A stretch of DNA of 57,898 nt, taken from positions 1-57,898 of the forward strand of contig NZ_JAAEAH010000062.1 in NCBI RefSeq assembly GCF_010998615.1, read 5' to 3'. Below the pieces are notes generated by a model. That model did not search any database, was not told the DNA's origin, and was given only the letters and a program-made list of their open reading frames with translations. Shown in pieces: positions 18,078 to 25,036 of the stretch. Positions within the stretch are counted from its first letter, which is position 1. Each line of letters begins with the position of its first letter. Origin of the DNA: Myxococcus sp. CA023. GTDB taxonomy: Bacteria; Myxococcota; Myxococcia; Myxococcales; Myxococcaceae. A program made the position numbers and the translations under genes.

Positions 18078-18767
18078 TCAGTCCTTCAGGTCGTTCATGA
18101 CGTGGAGGGGCTCACCAGGCTCCACGGGCTGTCCATCCAGCCCGGTGAGTTCCTTCGAGGAGATGAGCCACACGTCCAGGTCGCCATCCCGGTCGAGATT
18201 GGCAACACAGGCGGCCGTGATGGCACAGTCAGGGCACTCTCCCGAAAGGCCGACCTGCTTGGCCACGAGCACCGGCAGGTCGCCGAACTTGATGGCCTTC
18301 AATTCCGGGTTCGTCGCCACGTCCACACCCACGGCGACGGCGTCCTCCACCGCGGCGGCCCCAGCCGCGTCACGAGCATCCGCCGGCTCGACACCCGCCA
18401 GGAAGGCGAAGTGATTGCCCCGCGGAATTTCATGGTTCAACTTCGCGAAGACAGGCTCATAGGCGTCGTGCTCGGCGTAGTGAGCCAGCTGGGCGATGTA
18501 CCACTGCTTCAACTGCAACTTGCACATCGCCTGCATCGCGCGGTGCTTGGAGCCCTGGAAGCCGCTGATGGCGCCAAGGCTGACGAAGAAGCACGGGATG
18601 AGCAGCAAGACGAAGCCACCCACAGCTATGAAGAGGAAGACCTGCTTCCTGCTGAGGCGAGGAGGTACGGGAGACGTGTATCCGCAAGAGCACCGGATGA
18701 TTGAATCCGGCATGAGCACCGTCACGCCGGCCTTCGTGCCGCACGCCGGACACTGGATGTCTGCCAT
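18078..18767 (-). CDS. Zinc-ribbon/pilin-like membrane protein (paralogue 1)
   Basis: A 229-residue protein. Residues 6-28 form a zinc-ribbon-like knuckle (CPAC...CSC). A single hydrophobic helix follows (VFLFIAVGGFVLLLIPCFFVSLGAI, about 48-72). The soluble part starts with a pilin-like helix (MQAMCKLQLKQWYIAQLAHYAEHDAYEP) and ends with GECPDCAITAACVANLDRDGDLDVWLIS, which carries an acidic DRDGDLD loop. The same plan appears in the protein at 20382. There is no prepilin peptidase site, so it probably is not a true pilin subunit. It may sit in the inner membrane with the zinc ribbon in the cytoplasm. Confidence 0.75.
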   Translation of the reverse strand: MADIQCPACGTKAGVTVLMPDSIIRCSCGYTSPVPPRLSRKQVFLFIAVGGFVLLLIPCFFVSLGAISGFQGSKHRAMQAMCKLQLKQWYIAQLAHYAEHDAYEPVFAKLNHEIPRGNHFAFLAGVEPADARDAAGAAAVEDAVAVGVDVATNPELKAIKFGDLPVLVAKQVGLSGECPDCAITAACVANLDRDGDLDVWLISSKELTGLDGQPVEPGEPLHVMNDLKD

Positions 18768-18920
18768 CGAAGAAGAATCCCCCCTGTGAATGTCCGCACC
18801 CCAATGCGCGGAAGGCGCGGAACCCTATCACCCCCATCTCGCCAATGAGCCATCCATTGCAACTGTTTCTTCAATAGCAGCGAGTGTCCCTTGTGCCCCA
18901 TCCAATGCAGCACATGCGCG

Positions 18921-19017
18921 GTCCCCTCACCGCGCGGGATGCCTTCGCGGACCTGCGGATGCTCGCCTGGGAGGCTGGCTCCGCCTGGACTGTGCGGAGC
19001 CCGCTGTTCACGCCCCA
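18921..19017 (+). pseudogene. Relic of the allA 3' end
   Basis: A stretch whose core 18947-18985 matches allA 17968-18006 at 36 of 39 positions without gaps. Translated in the same frame, ADLRMLAWEAGSA parallels ADLLMLAWEDGSA of AllA. Weaker similarity extends on both sides. No start or full-length frame exists, so it is a fragment of a second allA copy or of a partial duplication. The rest of 18768-19048 holds nothing else I recognise. Confidence 0.7.
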
Positions 19018-19048
19018 GTTCGGCCCCCACGGCCGGGCCCGTCTCCGC

Positions 19049-20200
19049 TCAGCGCGTCTGCGGCTCGCGGCTGGACTCACGCGTCGAGTGGATGCTCTGG
19101 AAGCCCGCGATGCACAGCTCGGCGCGCAGCGGCGCGGAGTTGTAGTACGGGCCACCGTCATACGGGGTGTCGATGCCGTTGCGGCGGTCCGGGTGCGAGT
19201 AACCGGCGATGTGCATCATCTCGTGGATGAGCGTCTGGGCAATCTCCGTGTCCCCCTGAGGGAAGAGCACGCCGAAGTTGATCCAGACATCGTCTCCACC
19301 CAATTCCGCCCGCGCGTTGATGCCGGCCTCGTTCGTGCCCGAGTGACGGATGGCCTTGCGGTAGGCATTGCGCAGCGCGGACTTCTCCAGGTTGGTCAGG
19401 TGGGTGCAGGTCTGGATGGCGTCCTGCGCTGCCTCGTGGCGCCGCAGCGTCCGGGCCCAGTTGTCGCCCGTGACGGTGGCGGTGTCGGAACTGAAGCGGT
19501 CCTGCATCGCCAGCACGTCCGCGAGCACGTCCCGCGTATCGGCGTAGCCCGGACGGATGAGGTGCATGCCGTACACCCTCGTGCCGCTGTAGATGGCGGA
19601 GTGGAAGGTGGGCAGGCCCGCGGCGAAGCCGTTCGAGGAGGCGTAGTCGTTGGCGGCGCGCATCATCGCCCCGGCGTCCGTCACGTCCGGGTAGCCAATG
19701 GCCCAGCCCGGGACGTCGCGGAACTCGACGACGCTGGGGTGGAGGAAGTGGATGCCGTACTCCACGACGGAGCCGTTGAGGCCCTGCTCGAACGAGGGCA
19801 GCGCGACGCCCAACCCGTGCGCGTTGCCGTAGTCCTGCGCGCGGCGGAACAGCTCCGGGATGTTGCTCAGCGCCGTGTTGCTCAGCGAGGAGCGGGGCAC
19901 CGCGAGGTAGTGCGCCACGGTGCCCGGCTTGAGCAGGATGGTGCCACGCACCACGCCCGCGCCGTAATTGGCCTCATGAAAGTTGCCGTAGCCCGCCGCG
20001 TAGCCGTGAATGCCCGCGTAGCGGTTGGCGGTACGAAAGCGGAAGTCACTGGCCGTCTCCACCGCGGACGCGGTGGTGCCCACGGCCTCCTCGGGCAGCG
20101 CCATGTCCGCCATGGCGTCGGCGTCCATCATCTCGCCTCCGCACCCCAGCAACGCCATCGACGTGGAAATGCATACACCCAGGGAGAGACGCTTCATCAT
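19049..20200 (-). CDS. Lipoprotein with metzincin-type zinc-protease motif
   Basis: A 383-residue lipoprotein (signal ISTSMALLGC, lipobox Cys20). Residues 58-228 hold three related ~48-residue units, each with a Y-x-x-x-x-G-x-x-x-G-L-P-x-F-like opening and an Y-G-x-x-x-L/H-P closing. The C-terminal third contains HEMMHIAGYSH (326-336), which fits HExxHxxGxxH, the metzincin zinc-binding pattern, just after NFGVLFPQGDTEIAQTL. A Met-turn was not identified. It would act on the outer membrane or in the periplasm as a metalloprotease. ATG 20200 is chosen for the signal peptide; GTG 20209 is an alternative. Confidence 0.78.
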   Translation of the reverse strand: MMKRLSLGVCISTSMALLGCGGEMMDADAMADMALPEEAVGTTASAVETASDFRFRTANRYAGIHGYAAGYGNFHEANYGAGVVRGTILLKPGTVAHYLAVPRSSLSNTALSNIPELFRRAQDYGNAHGLGVALPSFEQGLNGSVVEYGIHFLHPSVVEFRDVPGWAIGYPDVTDAGAMMRAANDYASSNGFAAGLPTFHSAIYSGTRVYGMHLIRPGYADTRDVLADVLAMQDRFSSDTATVTGDNWARTLRRHEAAQDAIQTCTHLTNLEKSALRNAYRKAIRHSGTNEAGINARAELGGDDVWINFGVLFPQGDTEIAQTLIHEMMHIAGYSHPDRRNGIDTPYDGGPYYNSAPLRAELCIAGFQSIHSTRESSREPQTR

Positions 20201-20381
20201 CGAGCGCACGGTTGAAACCTTTCTGTGGATTGGCGGGCGAGGCGGAACGGGACTCAGGCCCGTCCATCCGTCGGTCGCTCTCAAAGTCAGATACGAAAAG
20301 CGCGGGATTTCCAGGTCGTCCTCCCACGGCGATTTCGCCGGGTGACGAAACGGAGCGTCCGCGCACCTCGAACCGCACGCG

Positions 20382-21089
20382 TCAGTTGTCGACGTCGTTC
20401 ACGACATTCACTGGCGTGCCGGGAGGGACGGTCTCACCATCCTCGTCCTTGAGGGGCTTGGTGGAGATGAGCCAGACATCCACCGTGGCATCGATGTCGA
20501 TGTCTCCCGCGCAGGCCAGGGTGACGTCACAGTCCGGACATGTGCCAGAGACCCCCACCTGCCTGGAGACCCAGCCGGGAAGGTCCGTCAGGGTGACGGC
20601 CCGGCGGCGTTCATCTCGCGAGCGGTCCACGCCGATGCCACCCGCGTCCTCCGGAACCGTCGGTGGCGTGGCCGCCTCGTCCACCGTGTCGCGCGTCACC
20701 AGCGGCCCTGGGCCCGTGAAATACGCATAGCGGTTGCCATGCTCGGGGACGAAGCCCGCCTTCAGGATGCGCGGCTCGAAGGCGCCGTGCTCAGCGTGGT
20801 GATGCCGCTGGGCCTTGTAGAGGGCGCGGAGATTGGCTTTGCACTCCGCCTGCTTGGAGCGCACTGGGAACTTCTTGTAGTTGGGAATGGCGATGGCGGT
20901 CAGGACGCCCACGCAGGGGCAAAGGAAGAGCAGCCCCAGGGACAGCGCCACGCCGCGAAGACTTCCCCAATGAGCGCGTTTCGGGACGGCCGACAGGTTC
21001 CCACACGCGCAACGGATGATGGCGCCCGGGCTTCGCCCCGATACATCCAGTTCGCTGCCACACTTCGGGCACTCCAGGTTCGTCGCCAT
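20382..21089 (-). CDS. Zinc-ribbon/pilin-like membrane protein (paralogue 2)
   Basis: A 235-residue paralogue of the protein at 18078. The zinc ribbon is CPKC...CAC (7-29). The membrane helix continues into VGVLTAIAIPNYKKF, the conserved first helix of type IV pilins and pseudopilins. SKQAECKANLRALYKAQ and EHGNRYAYFTG follow, both typical of myxobacterial pilin-like proteins. The usual GFTLIE cleavage motif is missing and the zinc ribbon takes its place. The tail contains CPDCDVTLACAGDIDIDATVDVWLIS, matching paralogue 1. It may be an uncleaved pseudopilin-like membrane protein; function is unknown. Confidence 0.78.
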   Translation of the reverse strand: MATNLECPKCGSELDVSGRSPGAIIRCACGNLSAVPKRAHWGSLRGVALSLGLLFLCPCVGVLTAIAIPNYKKFPVRSKQAECKANLRALYKAQRHHHAEHGAFEPRILKAGFVPEHGNRYAYFTGPGPLVTRDTVDEAATPPTVPEDAGGIGVDRSRDERRRAVTLTDLPGWVSRQVGVSGTCPDCDVTLACAGDIDIDATVDVWLISTKPLKDEDGETVPPGTPVNVVNDVDN

Positions 21090-21224
21090 GGCCAGGGCCC
21101 CTTGGCACCCGTGCGAGCCTCACACGAAGGCGGGCACCGTAACATGCCCCCGGGACGCCGTTCGGGCGGGCGCGGCGGACATGCCGATGGACGCACCACC
21201 CGGCCGGGCCGCTAGACTGCGCCC

Positions 21225-22238
21225 GTGCTGAAACCCTTGCTCGACCTTGACGCGACGCCTGAACGACTCCGGGCACTCGCGGACGCTGGCGTCCTGACGC
21301 CGACCACCCTGGAGCGCGCGCTGCACCTGTCCGTGGCCACCCCGCCGCGGCAGGACTGGCGGCGCTTCCTGTCCACCACGCTGATGGGCCTGGGCGTGCT
21401 GCTGGTGCTCGCGGGCGTCATCTACTTCTTCGCATACAACTGGGCGGACATGCACCGCTTCGCGAAGCTGGGCCTCATCGCGGCGGCCATCACCGGCGCG
21501 ACGGTGGGCGCCTGGAGGCAAGGCGCGACGCTGGGAGGCCAGCTGTCACTGTTCGCGGCCTCCGTCCTCGTAGGCGCGCTGCTGGCCGTGTACGGACAGG
21601 CGTATCAGACGGGCGCAGACCCGTATGAGCTGTTCATCGGCTGGGCCGTGCTCATCCTTCCCTGGGTGGCGGTGTCCCGTTTCGCGCCCCTGGGGCTGCT
21701 CGCGCTGGTGCTGGTCAACACCGGCATCCTCCTCTTCTGGGAGCAGGTGCTGGATACGGAGCTGGACCAGACCTACTGGCTGGCGGTGGTGCTGGGCGGG
21801 CTCAACGGCTTCACCTGGGCCACCTACGAGCACTTCGCCAACCTGCGCGTGTCCTGGCTCCAGGCGCGCTGGGTGCCTCGGGTGCTGGCGGTGATGGCGG
21901 TGGCCCCGGTGCTCATCGCCTCGGTGCCATTCATCATGCACCCGGCGCGAGCCCCCACCGGCGCCGTGGTGGCGCTCCTCCTGGTGCTGGCCTCGCTCGC
22001 GGCCGAGTACGCCCTGCACCGACACCTGAAGGGCGAGCTGTTCATGCTCACGCTCGGCGCGGTGAGCGTGATGACGCTCCTGACCTCCGGCGCCGTCAGC
22101 ATCGTCTTCGACTCCTACCAGGACGTGGAAGTCCTGGGCCTCTTCGTGCTGCCGCTCTTCGTCATCGCCCAGGTGGCGCTCGCGGTGTGGTGGCTGCGGC
22201 ACGAAGCCCGCGTCACCGGCGCCACGGAGGAGTCCTGA
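21225..22238 (+). CDS. DUF2157 multi-spanning membrane protein
   Basis: A 337-residue inner-membrane protein with about nine to ten hydrophobic helices after a short cytoplasmic N-terminus (LRALADAGVLTPTTLERAL). The IYFFAYNWADMHRFAKLGLI segment is typical of DUF2157. It opens with GTG 21225. The next gene begins 2 nt after its stop, and the three genes 21225-23825 form one operon with the order DUF2157 - DUF4401 - GDYXLXYXLP seen in many bacteria. The function of this set is unknown. Confidence 0.85.
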   Translation: MLKPLLDLDATPERLRALADAGVLTPTTLERALHLSVATPPRQDWRRFLSTTLMGLGVLLVLAGVIYFFAYNWADMHRFAKLGLIAAAITGATVGAWRQGATLGGQLSLFAASVLVGALLAVYGQAYQTGADPYELFIGWAVLILPWVAVSRFAPLGLLALVLVNTGILLFWEQVLDTELDQTYWLAVVLGGLNGFTWATYEHFANLRVSWLQARWVPRVLAVMAVAPVLIASVPFIMHPARAPTGAVVALLLVLASLAAEYALHRHLKGELFMLTLGAVSVMTLLTSGAVSIVFDSYQDVEVLGLFVLPLFVIAQVALAVWWLRHEARVTGATEES

Positions 22239-22239
22239 C

Positions 22240-23337
22240 ATGGCCCTGCGTCCCTCGTTGCAGGACGTGTTGAACGCGCTCCAGGCCGAAGGCCAGCTTG
22301 AGCCCGACGCCTTGAACCGGGCCCGCGTGGCCCTGGAAGCCCATCAGCGCCAGTCCGTGGCCGTGCCCTGGTTCGTGAAGGCCTTCGCTGGCGTCGGCGC
22401 CTGGCTGTCCGCCATCTTCGTGCTGAGCTTCTTCGCCTGCGCGGGCCTCTGGGAGGAGCAGGTAGTGATGGGCGTGGTGGGCCTGGGCCTGTGCGCGGGC
22501 GCGACGATGCTGCGCCGCACGCTGCGCGGCGTCTTCGTAGAGCAGCTCGCGCTGGCGCTGTGTCTGGCCGGCGCCGCCATGGCCTCCGCCAGCTTCGGCA
22601 TCGAAACGGAGAACGAAAACGTCGCCGCGACGCTGGTGCTGGTCATCAGTGGCGTGCTGCTCTTTGTCTACCCGGACGCCATCCTCCGCTTCCTGAGCAC
22701 GTTGGGGATGGTGAGCGCGGCCGGCTTCCTCGCCTGGCACCTGGTGGGCGGCTTCGCACTGGACCTTCTGATTCTGGGCTGCGCTGCGCTGATGTACTTC
22801 CTCTTCCTGGAGCAGGCCCGGCTGCGACGGGGAACCACGGGCGAACTGGTGGGGCCGGTGGCCTTCGCGCTCGCGTGCGCCATCCCCGGCGTGCTGCTGG
22901 CGCGCGGCATGAAGGACGTGGCCCGACACTTGTTCGACACCGTCTCCGCGCTCCCGGATGGCGTGCTGACGCTAGGGCTGACGGCCCTGACGCTGTACAC
23001 GGCGTGGCGGGTGCTGCGTGAGCTGGCGCTGGAGCCCACCGGCGTGGCGGGCGCGGCGGTGTTCGCGGCGCTGACGCTGGTGGCCGTGCTCACGCCCCAT
23101 ACACCGGCGGTCATCACCGCCGTGGGCATGCTGGTGCTCGGCTTCCACCGGCGCAGCAGCGTGCTGCTGGGGCTGGCGGTGGCGTACCTGCTCGCGTCCG
23201 GCAGTTGGTACTACTACGACCTGGGCCTCACGCTGCTGGCCAAGTCGCTGGCGTTGATGGGCAGCGGCCTGGTGTTCCTGGGCCTGCGTTCGTTCCTGCT
23301 GCGGCGCTTCCCCGCCCCGGCGTCGGAGGTGCGGTGA
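22240..23337 (+). CDS. DUF4401 membrane protein
   Basis: A 365-residue membrane protein of the DUF4401 type with about ten hydrophobic segments after an amphipathic N-terminus (LQDVLNALQAEGQLEPDALNRARVALEA). VPWFVKAFAGVGAWLSAIFVL opens the membrane domain. It is sandwiched between the DUF2157 and GDYXLXYXLP genes and its stop overlaps the next start (TGATG). No catalytic residues are apparent. A structural or transport role with its partners is likely but unproven. Confidence 0.85.
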   Translation: MALRPSLQDVLNALQAEGQLEPDALNRARVALEAHQRQSVAVPWFVKAFAGVGAWLSAIFVLSFFACAGLWEEQVVMGVVGLGLCAGATMLRRTLRGVFVEQLALALCLAGAAMASASFGIETENENVAATLVLVISGVLLFVYPDAILRFLSTLGMVSAAGFLAWHLVGGFALDLLILGCAALMYFLFLEQARLRRGTTGELVGPVAFALACAIPGVLLARGMKDVARHLFDTVSALPDGVLTLGLTALTLYTAWRVLRELALEPTGVAGAAVFAALTLVAVLTPHTPAVITAVGMLVLGFHRRSSVLLGLAVAYLLASGSWYYYDLGLTLLAKSLALMGSGLVFLGLRSFLLRRFPAPASEVR

Positions 23338-23825
23338 TGGTGCGCACGGCGGTCATCTTCGGCGGGCTGGCCTTCGCGCTGCTCGTCCCCGCGGGGCTCG
23401 TCGTCCAGAAGGAGCACGTGCTGCGCTCGGGCACGCCGGTGCTGCTGGAGCTGGCCCCCGTCGACCCGCGCTCGCTGATTCAGGGCGACTACATGGTGCT
23501 GGACTACGCCATCAGCCGCGAGCGGGACGCGAATCCCGCCACCACCGCCAAGGACGGAAACATGGTGCTGCGGCTGGACGCGAATGGCGTGGGCTCCTTC
23601 GTGCGCTTCGACACGCCCGACACCCCGCTGGCGCCCGGCGAGCTCAAGCTCCGGTACCGCCTGCGCAAGGAGCGCTTCCGCCTGGGCGCGGAGGCCTTCT
23701 TCTTCCAGGAAGGTCACGCCGACCGCTACGAGGGCGCCCGCTACGGCGAGCTGCGCGTGGCGGACAGCGGCTCCAGCGTGCTGGTGGGCCTGAGGGACGC
23801 GCAGCGCCAGCCCCTGGGCCGCTGA
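23337..23825 (+). CDS. GDYXLXYXLP domain membrane-anchored protein
   Basis: A 162-residue protein with one N-terminal helix (AVIFGGLAFALLVPAGLVV) and the family signature GDYMVLDYAI in the form GDYxxLxYxI. A beta-rich exported domain follows. The start is ATG 23337, overlapping the DUF4401 stop. The GDYXLXYXLP family nearly always follows DUF2157 and DUF4401 genes, as here. It probably sits on the outer face of the inner membrane. An inverted repeat after the stop (23878-23908) may end the transcript. Confidence 0.88.
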   Translation: MVRTAVIFGGLAFALLVPAGLVVQKEHVLRSGTPVLLELAPVDPRSLIQGDYMVLDYAISRERDANPATTAKDGNMVLRLDANGVGSFVRFDTPDTPLAPGELKLRYRLRKERFRLGAEAFFFQEGHADRYEGARYGELRVADSGSSVLVGLRDAQRQPLGR

Positions 23826-23877
23826 CGCCCCGCTATCCCACGCCGATCTCCTTCCCCACACTCGGAGCAAATCGAGA

Positions 23878-23908
23878 AAAGGCCGGGGCTTGCTCTCCGC
23901 CGGCCTTT
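23878..23908 (+). terminator. Hairpin downstream of the DUF2157 operon
   Basis: AAAGGCCGG (23878-23886) and CCGGCCTTT (23900-23908) are perfect 9-bp complements separated by 13 nt, with a short T run inside the right arm. It lies 53 nt after the stop at 23825 and before the AT-rich operator at 23921. Confidence 0.6.
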
Positions 23909-23920
23909 GGTGCATCATCA

Positions 23921-23949
23921 ATTTTGATTTCGATATTCAAAATCAAAAT
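23921..23949 (+). promoter_or_regulatory. AT-rich Fur-box-like palindrome
   Basis: ATTTTGATTT (23921-23930) and AAATCAAAAT (23940-23949) are perfect 10-bp complements around a 9-bp centre CGATATTCA. In a very GC-rich region this 29-bp AT-rich island stands out. GATTTCGATATTC with the flanking ATC repeats resembles Fur-type binding sites. It ends 14 nt before the first gene of the heme-oxygenase operon, so a repressor here would block initiation. Confidence 0.6.
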
Positions 23950-23963
23950 CAAGGATGACGACG

Positions 23964-24218
23964 ATGCCCGGTCAGGGATGCGGCAAGACGGTACTGGCGC
24001 GAGGTCCATGCGCGGAAGTGACGCAGTGCTCGTGCGGGCACATCCACCTGGCCATGGGGCCGGTGACGATTCGCGTGGAGGAGGAGGTCCTCCGCGCCAT
24101 CGGGATGACGCTGGCGGAGGCGCTCCAGCAACTGGGGACACCGCTGGAGGCCTTGTCAAACGAGGACGCCGGGCCCCTGGCGATGAGCACGCTGGCCGGT
24201 GGCGGGTGGAAGCAGTGA
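23964..24218 (+). CDS. Small Cys-containing conserved protein
   Basis: An 84-residue protein with the segment CSCGHIHLAMGPVTIRVEEEVLRAIG near the middle and another Cys upstream (GPCAEVTQC). The cysteines suggest a small metal or heme site. The start is ATG 23964, preceded by AAGGA 8 nt upstream; ATG 23955 would overlap the ribosome site. Its stop overlaps the GTG of the heme-oxygenase-like gene (GTGA), so the two are coupled. Similar short CGxxHxxxGPVxxR proteins occur in other bacteria. The function is not known. Confidence 0.75.
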   Translation: MPGQGCGKTVLARGPCAEVTQCSCGHIHLAMGPVTIRVEEEVLRAIGMTLAEALQQLGTPLEALSNEDAGPLAMSTLAGGGWKQ

Positions 24219-25018
24219 GCGCCACCGGCACGTTGCGGCTGCCGCGGACGGATGTGTCCGCGCGTGTGAAGCGGCTGGTGGAGCCCCAGCCCCCTGCGTC
24301 CCAGCAGCAACCCCAGGCCACCACCCCGGCGCCACTGTCCGTGCTGCTGGCGGAAGGCACGGCGAAGCTGGCCGAGCAGGCGGAGCGCTCCCTGTTCATC
24401 CAGTCCCTCTTCTTCGACGCGTGGGAGGGCGGCATCTACGGCCAGTACGTCCGGGCGCAGCACTACGTGAGCCACCTGCGGCAGCTCCACACGCTCTACG
24501 CGGCGTTCGAAGCGGCGCTGCCCCACGTCATGGGCACCACGCTCACCACCGCACTGCTGCTGCCCGAGCTGCGGCTGGCCTCCGCGCTGGAAGCGGACCT
24601 GACGTACTTCTGCGGCGAGTCCCGGGCGGACACCTTCGCCTGCGTGGAGACGCGGCTGCACGCCGAGCGCATCCGGGAGGTGGCCGAGAACGCCCCTCAC
24701 CTGCTGGTGGCGCACGCCTACGCGCGCTGCGTGCTGGACGTTTTCAGCGGGCACCGCCGGGCGCGGCGAATCACGGATGCCTTCGAGCTGGCGGAAGGCC
24801 AGGGCACCGCCTTCTACGGCACGGTGCCCGAGGCCGGGCTGGCGGCCTTCCGCGTCCGCTTCCACTCGCGCATCGACGGACTGGAGCTGGAGGAGGACGA
24901 GGCGCGCGAGGTGGTGCAGGAAGCGCGCATGGCCTTCCGGCTCCACGCGCTCGTGTGTGACGAGCTGGCCCGGGGCGCCACGGGCATCACCGCGGGCCCC
25001 CACGCAGACGCCCGGTAG
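24215..25018 (+). CDS. Heme-oxygenase-like protein
   Basis: A 267-residue protein. After a Pro/Gln-rich leader of about 40 residues comes a helical domain. YVRAQHYVSHLRQLHTLYAAFEAAL and LLVAHAYARCVLDVFSGHRRARRI parallel the proximal and distal helices of heme oxygenases; the second matches the usual H-A-Y-x-R-Y-L-G-D-L-S-G-G region. The distal motif is altered (LDVFSGH in place of GDLSGG), so activity is uncertain. Heme oxygenases open the heme ring to biliverdin, CO and iron. The GTG start overlaps the small Cys gene, and a Fur-like site upstream fits iron control. Confidence 0.78.
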   Translation: MSATGTLRLPRTDVSARVKRLVEPQPPASQQQPQATTPAPLSVLLAEGTAKLAEQAERSLFIQSLFFDAWEGGIYGQYVRAQHYVSHLRQLHTLYAAFEAALPHVMGTTLTTALLLPELRLASALEADLTYFCGESRADTFACVETRLHAERIREVAENAPHLLVAHAYARCVLDVFSGHRRARRITDAFELAEGQGTAFYGTVPEAGLAAFRVRFHSRIDGLELEEDEAREVVQEARMAFRLHALVCDELARGATGITAGPHADAR

Positions 25019-25036
25019 CTTCCCGGGCGCCGCGAC

